This document shows, in pieces, positions 1 through 10,100 of a stretch of 64,000 nucleotides of DNA. The stretch is from FACHB-1406 sp034189065 (lineage in GTDB: Bacteria > Cyanobacteriota > Cyanobacteriia > Cyanobacteriales > Spirulinaceae). The position numbers and the translations under genes are program-made. The stretch is from assembly GCA_034189065.1 (NCBI GenBank), contig JAXHVQ010000003.1, forward strand, positions 45,835 through 109,834. Reading direction: 5' to 3'. Numbering within the stretch: position 1 is the stretch's first letter; every line of letters begins with the position of its first letter. Below the pieces are notes generated by a model. That model ran no database searches, had not been told where the DNA came from, and was given only the letters and a program-made list of their open reading frames with translations.

Positions 1-448
1 CATAAAGGGGAGAAAGGCGCAATTTTTCGATGCGTTCCCATTCTTTTGGCGACAGATTTGTCAGGGTTAAATAACTGCCGTAGAGGAAGCTTAGACGATA
101 GTCGTCGTCTTTGAGGTACAGGGTTTCGCGTTTTCCTGGCGGTTGCTGGTCGATGAAACAAAAGGGACAACGATTATTACACTGAATTAAGCCATCGAAA
201 AGTGCTGTTTCAAACTCGAGTCCCAGGTCGTCGTCAAAATCTTTCTCGATTTCCAGTTGGTGAGTTTGTCCGGCAGCATCGAGAACTTCAAGTTCGAGAA
301 TTTCGTCAGCGCAAAGGAATTGATAGTCAATGAGATCGCGGGGATGCTGACCGTTAATGGAGACAATTGCATCGCCCGGTTCAAAGCCAATTTCTGCGCC
401 AATTGAATCGGGAAGGACTTGGGTGATGCGTGCGGGATGAATCGGCAT
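1..448 (-). CDS. TIGR03279/DUF512 family PDZ-radical SAM protein, N-terminal part
   Basis: The reading frame starts at the ATG at 448-446 and runs off the left edge, giving about 149 residues. The protein begins MPIHPARITQVLPDSIGAE and continues with a PDZ-like segment (EIGFEPGDAIVSINGQ). It then shows a cysteine cluster CNNRCPFCFID, followed by QQPPGKRETLYLKDDDYRLS. This is the layout of the cyanobacterial putative Fe-S oxidoreductases of family TIGR03279 (PDZ, then a Cys-rich radical SAM-like core, then DUF512). The cysteines probably hold an iron-sulfur cluster; the substrate is unknown. Only the N-terminal third is visible. Family assignment is firm from the motif order; the function is not known. 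Confidence 0.85.
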   Translation of the reverse strand, partial: MPIHPARITQVLPDSIGAEIGFEPGDAIVSINGQHPRDLIDYQFLCADEILELEVLDAAGQTHQLEIEKDFDDDLGLEFETALFDGLIQCNNRCPFCFIDQQPPGKRETLYLKDDDYRLSFLYGSYLTLTNLSPKEWERIEKLRLSPLY

Positions 449-635
449 AAATTTAGGGTTCTTTTCTGATATGCTGTTGCCAGATTTAATTGACAATGTA
501 CTAATTTTTTCTCTACAAAGCGGCGCGATCGCGCTTCGACGCAAATCAAACAACGCGATCGCTTCCTATTTTACCCGTCGGTGAAGTGGCACACACAGAC
601 AACTCGCCCCGAACTCGTGCGTCGAGGCGGAATTC

Positions 636-800
636 TCACTTCTCCTTTTTCTGTTCCTTCAGCCATTTCTCAACTAACTCGGTCAAGACATCGCCCATTG
701 TACGATCGACCGCAATACAAGCTAGCTTGAACTCTCGCTTGAGTTCTTTGGGAATATAACCATTGATCTCTACCATTCCTTCAGGTTTTTGTGGTGGCAT
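636..800 (-). CDS. Small ribbon-helix-helix-like protein (antitoxin/ParG-like)
   Basis: A 54-residue frame starts at the ATG at 800-798 and ends at a TGA at 638-636. The sequence begins MPPQKPEGMVEINGYIPKEL and continues with a basic/hydrophobic helix and the ending VLTELVEKWLKEQKKEK. A short beta strand (MVEINGYIP) followed by two amphipathic helices is the layout of CopG/ParG-like ribbon-helix-helix DNA-binding proteins, which act as antitoxins or partition regulators. No partner toxin gene is next to it: the upstream neighbour is the divergent gene at 1004. Its role is inferred from fold pattern only. Confidence 0.6.
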   Translation of the reverse strand: MPPQKPEGMVEINGYIPKELKREFKLACIAVDRTMGDVLTELVEKWLKEQKKEK

Positions 801-902
801 TCTGACCTCAAAAGCATTGTTCTATCCGTATTTCACCTCAACAGGGTAACGCGCTTCAACAAAAGACTGGTAAATGGGTTGCGCGACAAATGGGTAACGT
901 GC

Positions 903-993
903 TATGATTCGAGTAGAAACAAAAAGCGCCGCGCCAAGGGTCTAGACCACCCAAAGCGCGACTTTACCCCCTCTAGAAAGCAGCTAAAGGAGG
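903..993 (+). promoter_or_regulatory. Likely -10 element and ribosome binding site for the gene at 1004
   Basis: A -10-like hexamer TATGAT lies at 903-908. A strong Shine-Dalgarno sequence AAAGGAGG lies at 986-993, ten bases before the ATG at 1004, and it fixes that start. Confidence 0.45.
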
Positions 994-1003
994 CACATTC
1001 ATT

Positions 1004-1273
1004 ATGGTAAGCGCAGTAAAAACGAATGTCGAACCGGTAACCGAAGAACCCGCTTCGTTACCCACAGGCAACAGTCCGCCCCCGTCAAGCGATAAAGACG
1101 AATTAGTGCGAATTTTGGTCATTGGTTCCCCCGGAGGAGTCGGTTCCATCATTCGCACGTTGTATTTATTGGGCTTTGCTCGAGTGGACGAATGGAGTCG
1201 GTTGTTACCCGCCCCCAATTCCCACAATGTGATGAGCATTTTAACGCGACGGTTGCGGCGATCTCGCGACTAA
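1004..1273 (+). CDS. Conserved cyanobacterial hypothetical protein
   Basis: This 89-residue protein has a low-complexity Pro/Ser/Glu-rich first 30 residues. A compact hydrophobic domain follows (VRILVIGSPGGVGSIIRTLY, then LLGFARVDEWSRLLPAP and MSILTRRLRR). The domain is recognisable as a short family common in cyanobacteria, but I know no function for it. The GSPGGVGS loop resembles a nucleotide-binding turn, yet the protein is too short for a Rossmann domain. The start is set by a strong ribosome binding site. The gene stands alone, followed by a repeat-rich spacer. Confidence 0.7.
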   Translation: MVSAVKTNVEPVTEEPASLPTGNSPPPSSDKDELVRILVIGSPGGVGSIIRTLYLLGFARVDEWSRLLPAPNSHNVMSILTRRLRRSRD

Positions 1274-1332
1274 CCCTCCGTTGTACGTGGCGGGTAAGGC
1301 ACACGACCAGCCCGCCGACCAAGAACCAATTG

Positions 1333-1484
1333 GGTTTTAGATTTTAGGTTTTAGGTTTTAGAATTAATGACTAATTCCTAAACCAGGTTTCAGGTTTTAG
1401 AACCAATGACCTGTACGGGCGGGGTAACCCCGTCCCTACCAATAACTAATAATTATTAATTATTAATTATTAATTATTAATTGA
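1333..1484. repeat. Short tandem repeats in the spacer (TTTTAGG and TTATTAA units)
   Basis: About four TTTTAGG-type heptamers occupy 1333-1361, with a degenerate copy near 1386-1400. A run of ATTATTA/ATTAATT units covers about 1445-1484. The same TTTTAGG repeat occurs at 61071-61108. These match the short tandemly repeated sequences known from filamentous cyanobacteria. No gene is visible between 1274 and 1494. Confidence 0.8.
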
Positions 1485-1494
1485 TGACCAAACC

Positions 1495-4089
1495 CTACAC
1501 TTTCGCCTCCAGTTCGCACAAACGACTCTTCAAATCCTGATTTTCCTGTTTGAGGCGATCGAGGTCTTGGCGCAACTGCTTCAACGTTTTGTCGCTTCCC
1601 AAATTCTTTTGCACCTTAGCCATCGCCTCGTCAATGGCACGCCTTACTCGTCCGTCGGGAGTGCGATCGCGCAACCCTTCGAGTATGCCAATGGCCCCAG
1701 AAGTCTGCATTTGCCCCAGCGCACCAATGGTTGCCATTTGCGTTAAGAAAAAAGTCTCCGTCGCACTCATTTCTAGCTGTTCCAAAATCGATTCGACGCG
1801 ATCGGGAGTTTGCCCTGTTGAAACCCCCCCCAAACTGCGAATCGCGGTCAAACGCAAGGGTTGGGGAACGCCCGGTTGAATATATTCGCCAATTAAATCT
1901 GCAGCAGCGGGAGACGTTTTCATCGCCTTTAATCCCGCGATCGCGCCCCCGCGCACCACTTCGTTCCATCCTGCCCGTTCTTGCAAAATTCGACGATAAA
2001 ATTCAATGGTTTCTTCCTGCCTTTCTTTCAAATTTCCTAACGTCATACCGCCGAGAACTCGAATCGCCGCAGCTTCTACATAATAGCTAGGATCGCCTTG
2101 TTCGGCGAAGGTTTTCACCGTCGTATAACTCTCCTCTGTCTTGAAATTTCCTAATCCCCCAACTGCAGCGCGGCGCACTCGCGCGTCTTTATCTTCGAGA
2201 CCCGATTGTAAAGCAGAAATGGCCTGATTGAGTTTCAATTTTGCCAATTGTTGGGCGACTTCAACGCGAACGCCCCAAAAGGGATCGTTCTTCAAAGCAT
2301 CTGCCAAAACTTTAACCGCTTCTAAACCGCCCTTTTTCCCCAACGCGATCGCGGCATAAATGCGAGAAACGGGGTCGGGATCGAAGCTGAGTTGGGCTTT
2401 GAGTTCGGGCAGAGGGTAATCGAGAACGACTGTTTTTAAGTAAACGTTACCCGCATCAAAACTGAAGAAGCTGGGCTTGCGCTCTAGGGGAAAATAGAAG
2501 CTTTGTTCCACTGCGTTGACGCGAAGGACAAACTCTCGGAGTTGTGGTTTTGTACTCTTATTCCCTCGCTTCTTCTCCACATAACCAAAGGTAATGGGCA
2601 GTTTGAGGTCGAACAATTCCTTGGTTTTATCTTCTTTCTTCGACTTCGCTTGAGTTTGAATAACCGTTACTTTCGCCAACTTATTCTCATTATCCCAAGC
2701 GTAGGATACCTTAAAATCGGGATGTCCGCCGCGAAAAACGTATTGGTCAAATAGGAAAGCTAAATTGCGTCCCGTTGCCTTTTCAATGGCGCGCAACAAA
2801 TCGATGGTTTCTACCGTTTGGTGAGCGTTATCTCCTACGAATGTATGAATCGCTTTAGCAAATAACTCATCGCCGAGTATACCACGAATCATATGATAAA
2901 CGCAAGCCCCTTTCTCATACAAATGGCGGTCGTACAATTCAATGGGTTCTCGATAAACATGAGTGACAATGGGACGGCGATAGCGAGAGCGGTCTTCTGA
3001 CAAATAGCTGCGCGCTTCATTTAAAATATAATAAGCCCCTTCATCTTTACCGTATTCAAATTCTTGCCATTGAACCTCGGAATAAGAAGCCGCCCCTTCC
3101 TTAATCCAAGCATGAGACCAATGTTTAATAACGACAAGATCGCCGAACCATTGGTGGGCGAGTTCGTGAACGACTAAACTTTCCGTTCTAGCATTATCCA
3201 AAGCCGCTCTTTCGTCCAACAAACAGCGATCGGTTAAGAGCGTGGTCGATGTATTTTCCATGCCGCCGAAAATAAAATCATCGACGCAAACTTGAGCGTA
3301 TTTTGGATAGGGATAAATATAGCCATAGGTTTCGCTTAAAAATTCCATCATGCGCGGCGTTTTGCCCAAACTGCGCTTAGCATCTTCTTCCCGCCCTTTT
3401 TCAACGTAATAAGTTGCGGGAATATCGTTCCACTGGTCTACAATCTTGGCAAAATCGCCTACAGCTAAGGTCATTAAGTAAGTCGGATGGACGCAATCTT
3501 GTCGCCAATGGTAAATTTTATCTCGGTCTTTATCTTCGGTTGAAACTAACTTGCCATTAGAAATTGCGAGAAATTTCCGAGGAACGCGGACGCGAATTTC
3601 CGAAGTTGCAAGTTGACCGGGATAGTCAAAACAGGGGAACCAAAAACGCGAATCTTCATCCTCTCCCTGGGTCCAAACTTGAGTCGGTTTGTGGGGATAG
3701 TGTTCGTCGGGAGCGATAAAATAAAGACCGCGTTGGGGGTTTTCGACGGAGTAGGCGATCGCGATTTCCAACGTCTCTTCGCCGGTCGGTTCGAGCAGTT
3801 GGATATTTAACTGTTCTCCGTCATAGTCAAAGGGTTGAGCAATATTGGCGATCGCGACGGATTCAATGTTTAAATTAACTGCATCCAATGTCAAATTTTG
3901 GACATTGGGAACAATAGGTTTGAGAGAAATCGTACAAGTTCCCTGAAAACTTTGATTATCGATATCTAAGATGAGGTCGAGGAAAATATGCTCGACTTGT
4001 CCCGGACGGTCGGGGGTGTAGTGAGGTTTGGCACCGGGAAGTTCAAAGGACTGACGACCATTGTTTTCGTCGAAATAAAAGTGGCTCAT
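1495..4089 (-). CDS. pepN: M1 family aminopeptidase (aminopeptidase N type) with HEAT repeats
   Basis: This is a zinc metallopeptidase that removes N-terminal residues from peptides. Visible motifs are the exopeptidase signature GGMENTSTT, the zinc motif HELAHQWFGD and the third-ligand segment WIKEGAASYSEV (the family usually has W-x-N-E-G). A beta-sandwich N-terminal domain precedes the catalytic domain. The C-terminal third carries HEAT-type helical repeats (DPVSRIYAAIALGKKGG, DARVRRAAVGGLGNF), and the protein ends in a coiled coil (LKQLRQDLDRLKQEN). I chose the start at the ATG at 4089 (MSHFYFDENNGRQSFELPGA), because the open frame upstream to 4425 does not resemble the family. The result is 864 residues, typical for cyanobacterial homologues. 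Confidence 0.92.
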   Translation of the reverse strand: MSHFYFDENNGRQSFELPGAKPHYTPDRPGQVEHIFLDLILDIDNQSFQGTCTISLKPIVPNVQNLTLDAVNLNIESVAIANIAQPFDYDGEQLNIQLLEPTGEETLEIAIAYSVENPQRGLYFIAPDEHYPHKPTQVWTQGEDEDSRFWFPCFDYPGQLATSEIRVRVPRKFLAISNGKLVSTEDKDRDKIYHWRQDCVHPTYLMTLAVGDFAKIVDQWNDIPATYYVEKGREEDAKRSLGKTPRMMEFLSETYGYIYPYPKYAQVCVDDFIFGGMENTSTTLLTDRCLLDERAALDNARTESLVVHELAHQWFGDLVVIKHWSHAWIKEGAASYSEVQWQEFEYGKDEGAYYILNEARSYLSEDRSRYRRPIVTHVYREPIELYDRHLYEKGACVYHMIRGILGDELFAKAIHTFVGDNAHQTVETIDLLRAIEKATGRNLAFLFDQYVFRGGHPDFKVSYAWDNENKLAKVTVIQTQAKSKKEDKTKELFDLKLPITFGYVEKKRGNKSTKPQLREFVLRVNAVEQSFYFPLERKPSFFSFDAGNVYLKTVVLDYPLPELKAQLSFDPDPVSRIYAAIALGKKGGLEAVKVLADALKNDPFWGVRVEVAQQLAKLKLNQAISALQSGLEDKDARVRRAAVGGLGNFKTEESYTTVKTFAEQGDPSYYVEAAAIRVLGGMTLGNLKERQEETIEFYRRILQERAGWNEVVRGGAIAGLKAMKTSPAAADLIGEYIQPGVPQPLRLTAIRSLGGVSTGQTPDRVESILEQLEMSATETFFLTQMATIGALGQMQTSGAIGILEGLRDRTPDGRVRRAIDEAMAKVQKNLGSDKTLKQLRQDLDRLKQENQDLKSRLCELEAKV

Positions 4090-4973
4090 TCTGGCTCGTT
4101 CTAAAAAGTTAATTTTACGGCAATTCTGGGGAAATGAAGGACCGTATTTTGGAAATAGCGTTCTCGCTCCATCAATAAAGGATCGATAACATCGCCCGTT
4201 TTCAATGGGTGAATTTTCTGAGAAATGCGATCGCTGTCCCAACGAGGGAGTTCGATCTGCACTTTGAAGGAAAGCAAAGGTTTCCCGAAACACACCCGTG
4301 TTGGATGCGTATAGAAGAAAGTCCTTTTTCTGAGGAGATCGGGTGAATGTGTTACCCCGATAAACTCGACTGTCCTTGGGGAAAGCGGCGCTACAAGCCA
4401 TGTGCGAACTTTGTTCGACCCCCATGCGTTCCCAACCCCAACAGTGGAGTCTTATTATGTTTTATTCTATTCGCTTTTCGCGCTACGCGATCGCGATCGC
4501 TGCATTTTGTCTCATCAGCGTGTCTCTGGCTGAAATTCGCAACCATCCCCAAGAACTGGGAAAGCGATCGCGTTTCGTCCGTCTCGAGCGCGTTGCGAAA
4601 ATGGGCGTTGTCATCAGCGTCCAACAGTCGGCGCAACAGACGCATCGGTAAATTTTGACGACTATTCGCCTCTAATAATTTTAAATACATCGCGAACCAC
4701 GCGATCGCTATCGATATGAACGTGCGATGGTTCGTTAGGTCGGGTAAAACTGCATAATTATACTTTGAGCCTATGGTGGTCGGGATTAAATAAACTTTAA
4801 GTTGTCCGGGAGGAGGCGTAAAAGGGGGGTTATACTGAAATAATATACCCCAATCACCCGTATTGGAACATTAAGTGGAAACAGGTAGAAAAAATTTTGC
4901 GCAAAGTCTTAAAACCTACGGAAAAATTGGGTAAGATAGGGAGTCTGTGGTCTCCGATTAGTCGAACGTAAGT
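4090..4973. other. Intergenic stretch without a recognised gene
   Basis: About 880 bases separate the aminopeptidase start from the ATPase gene. Both strands hold open frames of 60-110 codons, but none resembles a known protein and none has a convincing ribosome binding site. Several HIP1 sites lie at 4485-4710. A possible -10 (TAAGAT) for the ATPase gene lies near 4932. I see no RNA gene. Confidence 0.5.
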
Positions 4974-6113
4974 GTGAGTATGCAAATCAAAAAATTAGAG
5001 TATTACGATGATGAGTATAACTGGAAGTTGGCGGAAGTAGATTTTTTGCCAAATTTCAATCTTTTTGTTGGTGTCTCTGGTGTAGGAAAAACAAGAATAC
5101 TCAGAGCTATTTACGGCCTAAAATCTATAGCTAATGGTGCATCTCTAAATGGAGTCAAGTGGAATATTTGTTTTATAGCAGACAAAAATATTGAATATAC
5201 ATGGACTGGAGAGTTTGAAACAAGAGAAGGTACTATTTCGCTTGACGAAAATTCAGAAGAAGATGAGCAAGCAAAACTAATAAATGAGAAATTAGTTTGT
5301 AATAAAGAAAACGTACTAATTGAGAGAAAAAATTCAGAAATTATTCTTAATGGAAACAAAACACCTAAACTTTCGCCTTGTGAAAGTGTTATTGAACTCC
5401 TGAAGCAAGAAGACCAAATTGCTCCTATAAAAGAATCATTGGATAAAATAATACTGGCTGATTCTGGGAGAGGCGATCGAGCTTGGCGTTTGCCAGTATC
5501 TATTTTTAAAAAGTTTGAAAAAGCTCCGCTTTCGACTTTACGGGAAAGTGATTTACCAGTGCAAATAAAGTTATCTATTCTTTATAGAACACTTCCTGAA
5601 GAATTTAATAAGATCAAAGAAGCTTTTATATCTGTTTTTCCCAATGTTTCAGACATAAAAGTTGAAACCCTAAAGGATGAGGACATTCCTCTTGCACTAT
5701 CTAACTTATTAAAGGAAGCTACAACTGTTAGCATTAAAGAAAAAGGCGTAAGAAATTGGATTGAAAATATTTCTTCGGGAATGTTGAAAACTTTAATGTA
5801 TATCAGTGAGTTATATCTAGCTCCTAAAAACTGCGTTGTTCTAATTGATGAATTTGAAAATAGTTTAGGTGTCAATTGCTTAGATAGTGTGACTGAACTT
5901 GTACTAAATAATAAGGATCTCCAATTTATTATTACCAGTCATCACCCCTACATAATAAATAATGTTAGTCCTGTTTACTGGAAAATAGTAACTCGAAAAG
6001 CTGGTTTGGTGACTGTCAAAAATTCGGAAGACTTCCATATATCTAAGTCCAGACAAAAAGCTTTTATTGATTTGATTAATGTTCTAGAGGATGATGCAGA
6101 ACTAGAAGAGTAG
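4974..6113 (+). CDS. ABC-type AAA family ATPase (OLD/SMC-like), first gene of a two-gene module
   Basis: This 379-residue ATPase has Walker A GVSGVGKT at residues 33-40, an ABC-signature-like segment NISSGMLKTL near 265, and Walker B VVLIDEFENSLG near 290. The switch histidine region TSHHPYIINN follows near 320. Together these mark the compact AAA_15/AAA_21 group that includes the ATPase halves of OLD, Gabija, PARIS and similar anti-phage systems. The frame opens with GTG at 4974, and an ATG two codons later (4980) is an equally good start. The next gene starts two bases after its stop, so the pair is almost certainly one transcript. Base composition is much more A+T-rich than the neighbours and HIP1 is nearly absent, which suggests transfer. 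A defence role is inferred, not shown. Confidence 0.8.
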   Translation: MSMQIKKLEYYDDEYNWKLAEVDFLPNFNLFVGVSGVGKTRILRAIYGLKSIANGASLNGVKWNICFIADKNIEYTWTGEFETREGTISLDENSEEDEQAKLINEKLVCNKENVLIERKNSEIILNGNKTPKLSPCESVIELLKQEDQIAPIKESLDKIILADSGRGDRAWRLPVSIFKKFEKAPLSTLRESDLPVQIKLSILYRTLPEEFNKIKEAFISVFPNVSDIKVETLKDEDIPLALSNLLKEATTVSIKEKGVRNWIENISSGMLKTLMYISELYLAPKNCVVLIDEFENSLGVNCLDSVTELVLNNKDLQFIITSHHPYIINNVSPVYWKIVTRKAGLVTVKNSEDFHISKSRQKAFIDLINVLEDDAELEE

Positions 6114-6115
6114 CG

Positions 6116-6820
6116 ATGAATATTTATTTTTTGGTCGAGGGGAATAGTACAGAAAAAAAGCTATATCCCAAATGGATTGAATATCTCATTCCTAATTTAG
6201 TAAGAGTTCAGTATCACGATCGAGTCAACAATAATAACTATTACCTTATAAGCGGACAAGGATATCCCAGGATTTTGTATGATGGACTTGAAAATGCAGT
6301 TGACAAAATTTTAGAGATTCCAAAATATGATTATCTTGTCATTTGTGTTGATGCCGATGAAGAGTCGATAGAGGAAAGAAGAAAATATATAGCTCAATTT
6401 ATTCAAGAGAAAGAAATAAATTTAGGAAAGACTAAAGTTGAAATTATTGTTCAAAATCGCTGTATCGAGACTTGGTTGCTCGGAAACAGGAAAATTTTTG
6501 ACTCCAGACAGCCATTGGGACAGCCATTATCGAAATATGTAAATTACTATGATGTCTCTCAGGATAATCCTGAAGAGATGGGAAAGTATAATATGAGAAA
6601 TCATGCTGACTTCCATCACGAATACTTAAGAGAAATTTTTAGATCGAAGAATACAACATATAGTAAGAAGAATCCAAATGATGCTAAAGAAAAATACTAT
6701 TTTGAGGAATTGCAGAAAAGAGTACGAGATAAGCCTGGAGACCTTAAAACTTTTCAGTTTTTTTTAGAGTTCTGTGAGAGAGTCAGAAATATTACGATTC
6801 AAAGGACTGAGGAGCAGTAG
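6116..6820 (+). CDS. TOPRIM-like protein (OLD/RloB-type), partner of the upstream ATPase
   Basis: The N-terminus MNIYFLVEGNSTEKKLYP carries the TOPRIM glutamate (E8 in VEG). The second motif is the acidic CVDADEES (D79, D81, E82), and NRCIETWLLGN at about 114-124 is typical of RloB/DUF4276/DUF4435-like TOPRIM proteins. The TOPRIM fold binds metal and cleaves or manipulates nucleic acid in OLD nucleases. At 234 residues it matches a stand-alone nuclease subunit, as if the two halves of an OLD nuclease were encoded separately. The gene is A+T-rich like its partner and separated from it by only two bases. The exact family (PARIS-, RloAB- or OLD-like) cannot be settled by eye. Confidence 0.7.
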   Translation: MNIYFLVEGNSTEKKLYPKWIEYLIPNLVRVQYHDRVNNNNYYLISGQGYPRILYDGLENAVDKILEIPKYDYLVICVDADEESIEERRKYIAQFIQEKEINLGKTKVEIIVQNRCIETWLLGNRKIFDSRQPLGQPLSKYVNYYDVSQDNPEEMGKYNMRNHADFHHEYLREIFRSKNTTYSKKNPNDAKEKYYFEELQKRVRDKPGDLKTFQFFLEFCERVRNITIQRTEEQ

Positions 6821-7113
6821 TTAACGTAATGCAATATAAGGTTATCGGTGAGAATTCAAGTTTATCTGCCGACGCACAACTTCACTGTTAGCGAGCGATC
6901 TCGCCCCCTCCGTTTCCCCCTACTTTACCCCCGCGATCGTGCCTTTTGTCATCGCTGCACTTACATCCCCTCGTTTCCCCGCGACCGCGATCGCCCTTGA
7001 AAATCCCCTTCACCTCGTCACCCGCAATGAAAATGATTTCGTAGAAACGTGCGTTGCGATCGTAAATCCGCGATCGAGTTAGGTTGTCAACTTAAGGTTT
7101 GAGAAATTACAAA

Positions 7114-10100
7114 TTATTTTGGCTTCTTCCCATTCAGACTCGCAACAGTTTCCTTTTCCTCTGCCAAAATCAACGCTTCTTCCTGCCGTCTCCTGCCGCC
7201 GAACAGTTTTCCCAACCAATGGACAAAACTATCGACGTAGGTAAATAGAACGGGAACCACAATTAAAGTCAGCAAAGTCGAGGTACTAAACCCACCAATA
7301 ACCGAAATCGCCATCGGCGATCGCACTTCTCCATCGGCTCCCCATTCTAAGGCAATGGGGGTCATGCCCGCGATGGTCGAAAGGGAAGTCATGACAATCG
7401 GTCGCAGGCGAGAAACTCCAGCTTGAACCACGGCTTTAAACTGAGGCAAACCCTCCTGTTCGGCAGCGAGGGCAAAGTCTACGAGCAAGATGGCATTTTT
7501 CGTCACCAAACCCATCAATAAAACAATTCCAATGAGTGCAAACAATGCCAACTCTTTTTGGGCAATCATCAAACCTATCAACGCGCCGCCAATCGATAGG
7601 GGAAGTGCCGATAAAATTGCCACGGGATAGAGGAAATTGTTATAAAGCAGCACCAAAATTGCATAAATCGAAAGAACGGCAAATCCCAACGCCGTCCCAA
7701 AGCGAGTAAACACATCGCGCATGATTTTAGCATCCCCAGCGGGTTCCTCGGACACCTCGGGCGGCAGGGGGCTCATCGCCGGTAAAGCGCGAATTTGAAC
7801 CACCGCATCGCCTAACGACAGTCCGTCGAGGTTGGCTTCTACCGTCACTTGGCGACTGCGGTTGAAGCGTTTAATTTCCGCCGGACCGCTTCCCAAACGG
7901 ATATTGGCGACCGCATCAATGGGGACGAGGCTGCCGGTGGAACTGGGGACGCGCAAGTTCTCCAGGGTCTCCAATTTTTCGCGCTCGTCCGTCGCTATTT
8001 TGACGCGGATGGGGATTTGGCGATCGCTTAGGTTAAATTTAGCCAAACTGGACTCGTTGTCGCCGATGAGGGCGAGAGAGGCCGTGCGCGCGATCGCCTG
8101 AACGGATACGCCTAAGTCGGCGGCGCGCGCGGGGTCGGGTTCGATGATGAGTTCGGGTTTGACTAAACTCAAGCTGGATGTCACTTCAACCAACCCCGGA
8201 ATTTCTCGCATCTGTTTTTCCAGGTCATTAGCCGTTTGACCCAACACTTCGGGGTTTTCGCTTTTGAGGACGAGGGTGACATCCTTGCTACTTCCCCCCG
8301 CGCCATCGCTGCGAAAAGAAACGCGCGCCCCGGGAATTTGCCGGAATTTGCCGCGCATCTGTTTCTCAAACTCCCTTTGGTGAACGCGCCGATCTTTAGG
8401 GATGAGGTTGACGAAGGCGGTTCCCGAATTAACGCTATTGGCGCGCGCTAAGACGCTTTCGACGGCTGGATTTTCTCGTAATTTTTCCTTGACTGCCCCC
8501 AAAACTTCCGTCGTTTCCTCTAAAGTAGAACCCGGAGGCAAGTCAACCATGACGGTACTCACCCCAGTATCGCCCGAATTAAATAAGCCTTTGGGGATAA
8601 AAGGAATCAATTGCAAACTGCCGATAAAAAACGCGATCGCAATTAACAACGTTACAATCCGATGGCGCAGCGCCCACTTCAAAACGCCGCGATATAATCC
8701 CCGTTGGTTGCCGTGGGAATTTTGATAACTCGTCGCAGAAATACTCTCATCATCCACCGTCCCCGTCGTTTTCGGCTTCAAAATATACGCACTCAACATC
8801 GGAGTCATCGTACAAGCCACCAACGTTGAAAACATGGTCGAAACCGCCACCGTCACGCCAAAAGGTTGGAAAAATTGCCCCGGAATTCCCCCCATAAACG
8901 CCACCGGCAAAAACACCGCCACAATAGTTGCCGTCGTCGCCACCACCGCCAAACCAATTTCCCGCGCCGCATCCCACGCCGCCCGATAAGGGGTTTTCCC
9001 CATGCGCAAATGCTGATCGATATTTTCAATCATACAAATGGCATCATCGACGAGGTTGCCAATGGCAAGAGCCAAACCCAACAGCGTCATGCCGTTAAGG
9101 GTATAACCCAACAGTTTCATCACCCCAAAGGTGGGAATCATCGACAGGGGAAGGGCCATTGCCGTAATTAACGTGACCCGCCAGTCTAATAAAAATAACC
9201 CGACGACAGCGGTTGTTAAAATACAGCCAATCCAAATCGTATCGATGGTTGCTTTGTAGGTATCGCGAATTGCCGTCGCCCGAGTAAAAACTAACTCCAG
9301 TTTCACATCGTCCGGCAGCGTTTCCTTCAACGTTTCCACCGCAGCGCGAGCGTTTTCTTCTACCGTCGCCAATGTACTTCCTTGACTGCGCAAAACGGAG
9401 AAACCCACAACCGGTTCGCCGTCGAGAAAAGCGGCACTGCGAGGGTCGGCAAAACTGTCTTCAACGTTACCCAAACTTTCTAAAGGGACGGTATCATTGT
9501 TGGGCAGCGTAATGCGATAACCTCTTAATTCCTCAACAGTTTGCGCGCTGCCAAGGGTTCTCACATTCTGTTCCCCGCCGCCAATTTCCGCGCGTCCGCC
9601 GGGAAGATTGACATTAAGGGCGCGAATTTGGTCGTTGACTTGGGTGGCGGTGATTCCGTAAGCTTGCAAGCGCGATGGGTCGAGATCGACGCGAATTTCC
9701 CGGTCTACCCCCCCCACTCGTTCGATTTGAGCGACTCCTTCGACGTTGAGTAAGGCGCGGGAAATGGTTCGGTCTACGAGGTCGCTTAATTCTTCCACCG
9801 AACGGCCATCGCTTTGCACGGCATAGGTCATAATCGAATCGCCTGCAAATTCGAGGCGTTCGACGAGAGGTTCGTTAATATCTTGGGGGAGGGAAGTGCG
9901 AACTTGGGTCACGGCGTTGCGTACGTCGTTGGTGGCTTCGTTGGTATCGGTTCCCAGGACGAAGTTAATAACCGTGGTGGAACGTCCGTCGGTGACATTG
10001 GAACTCATCTCGTCAATGTTGCCCAAACCCGCGACCGAATCTTCAATTTTTTTCGTAACTTGGGTTTCCAATTCTTCCGGTCCGGCACCGGGTTGGGTGA

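Noticed and set aside
187..549. Open frame of 120 codons on the minus strand
   Set aside because: It is out of frame with the clear PDZ/Cys-rich gene that ends at the left edge.
789..1010. Open frame of 73 codons on the plus strand
   Set aside because: It lacks family similarity and overlaps the promoter and ribosome binding site of the gene at 1004.
1333..1361. CRISPR array or telomere-like sequence
   Set aside because: The TTTTAGG units have no spacers and are a known type of cyanobacterial tandem repeat.
4090..4425. In-frame upstream extension of the aminopeptidase
   Set aside because: The 112 added residues look random and the family starts at MSHFYF (4089).
4391..4690. Open frame of 99 codons on the minus strand
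   Set aside because: No family similarity, no ribosome binding site, and it competes with a frame on the other strand.
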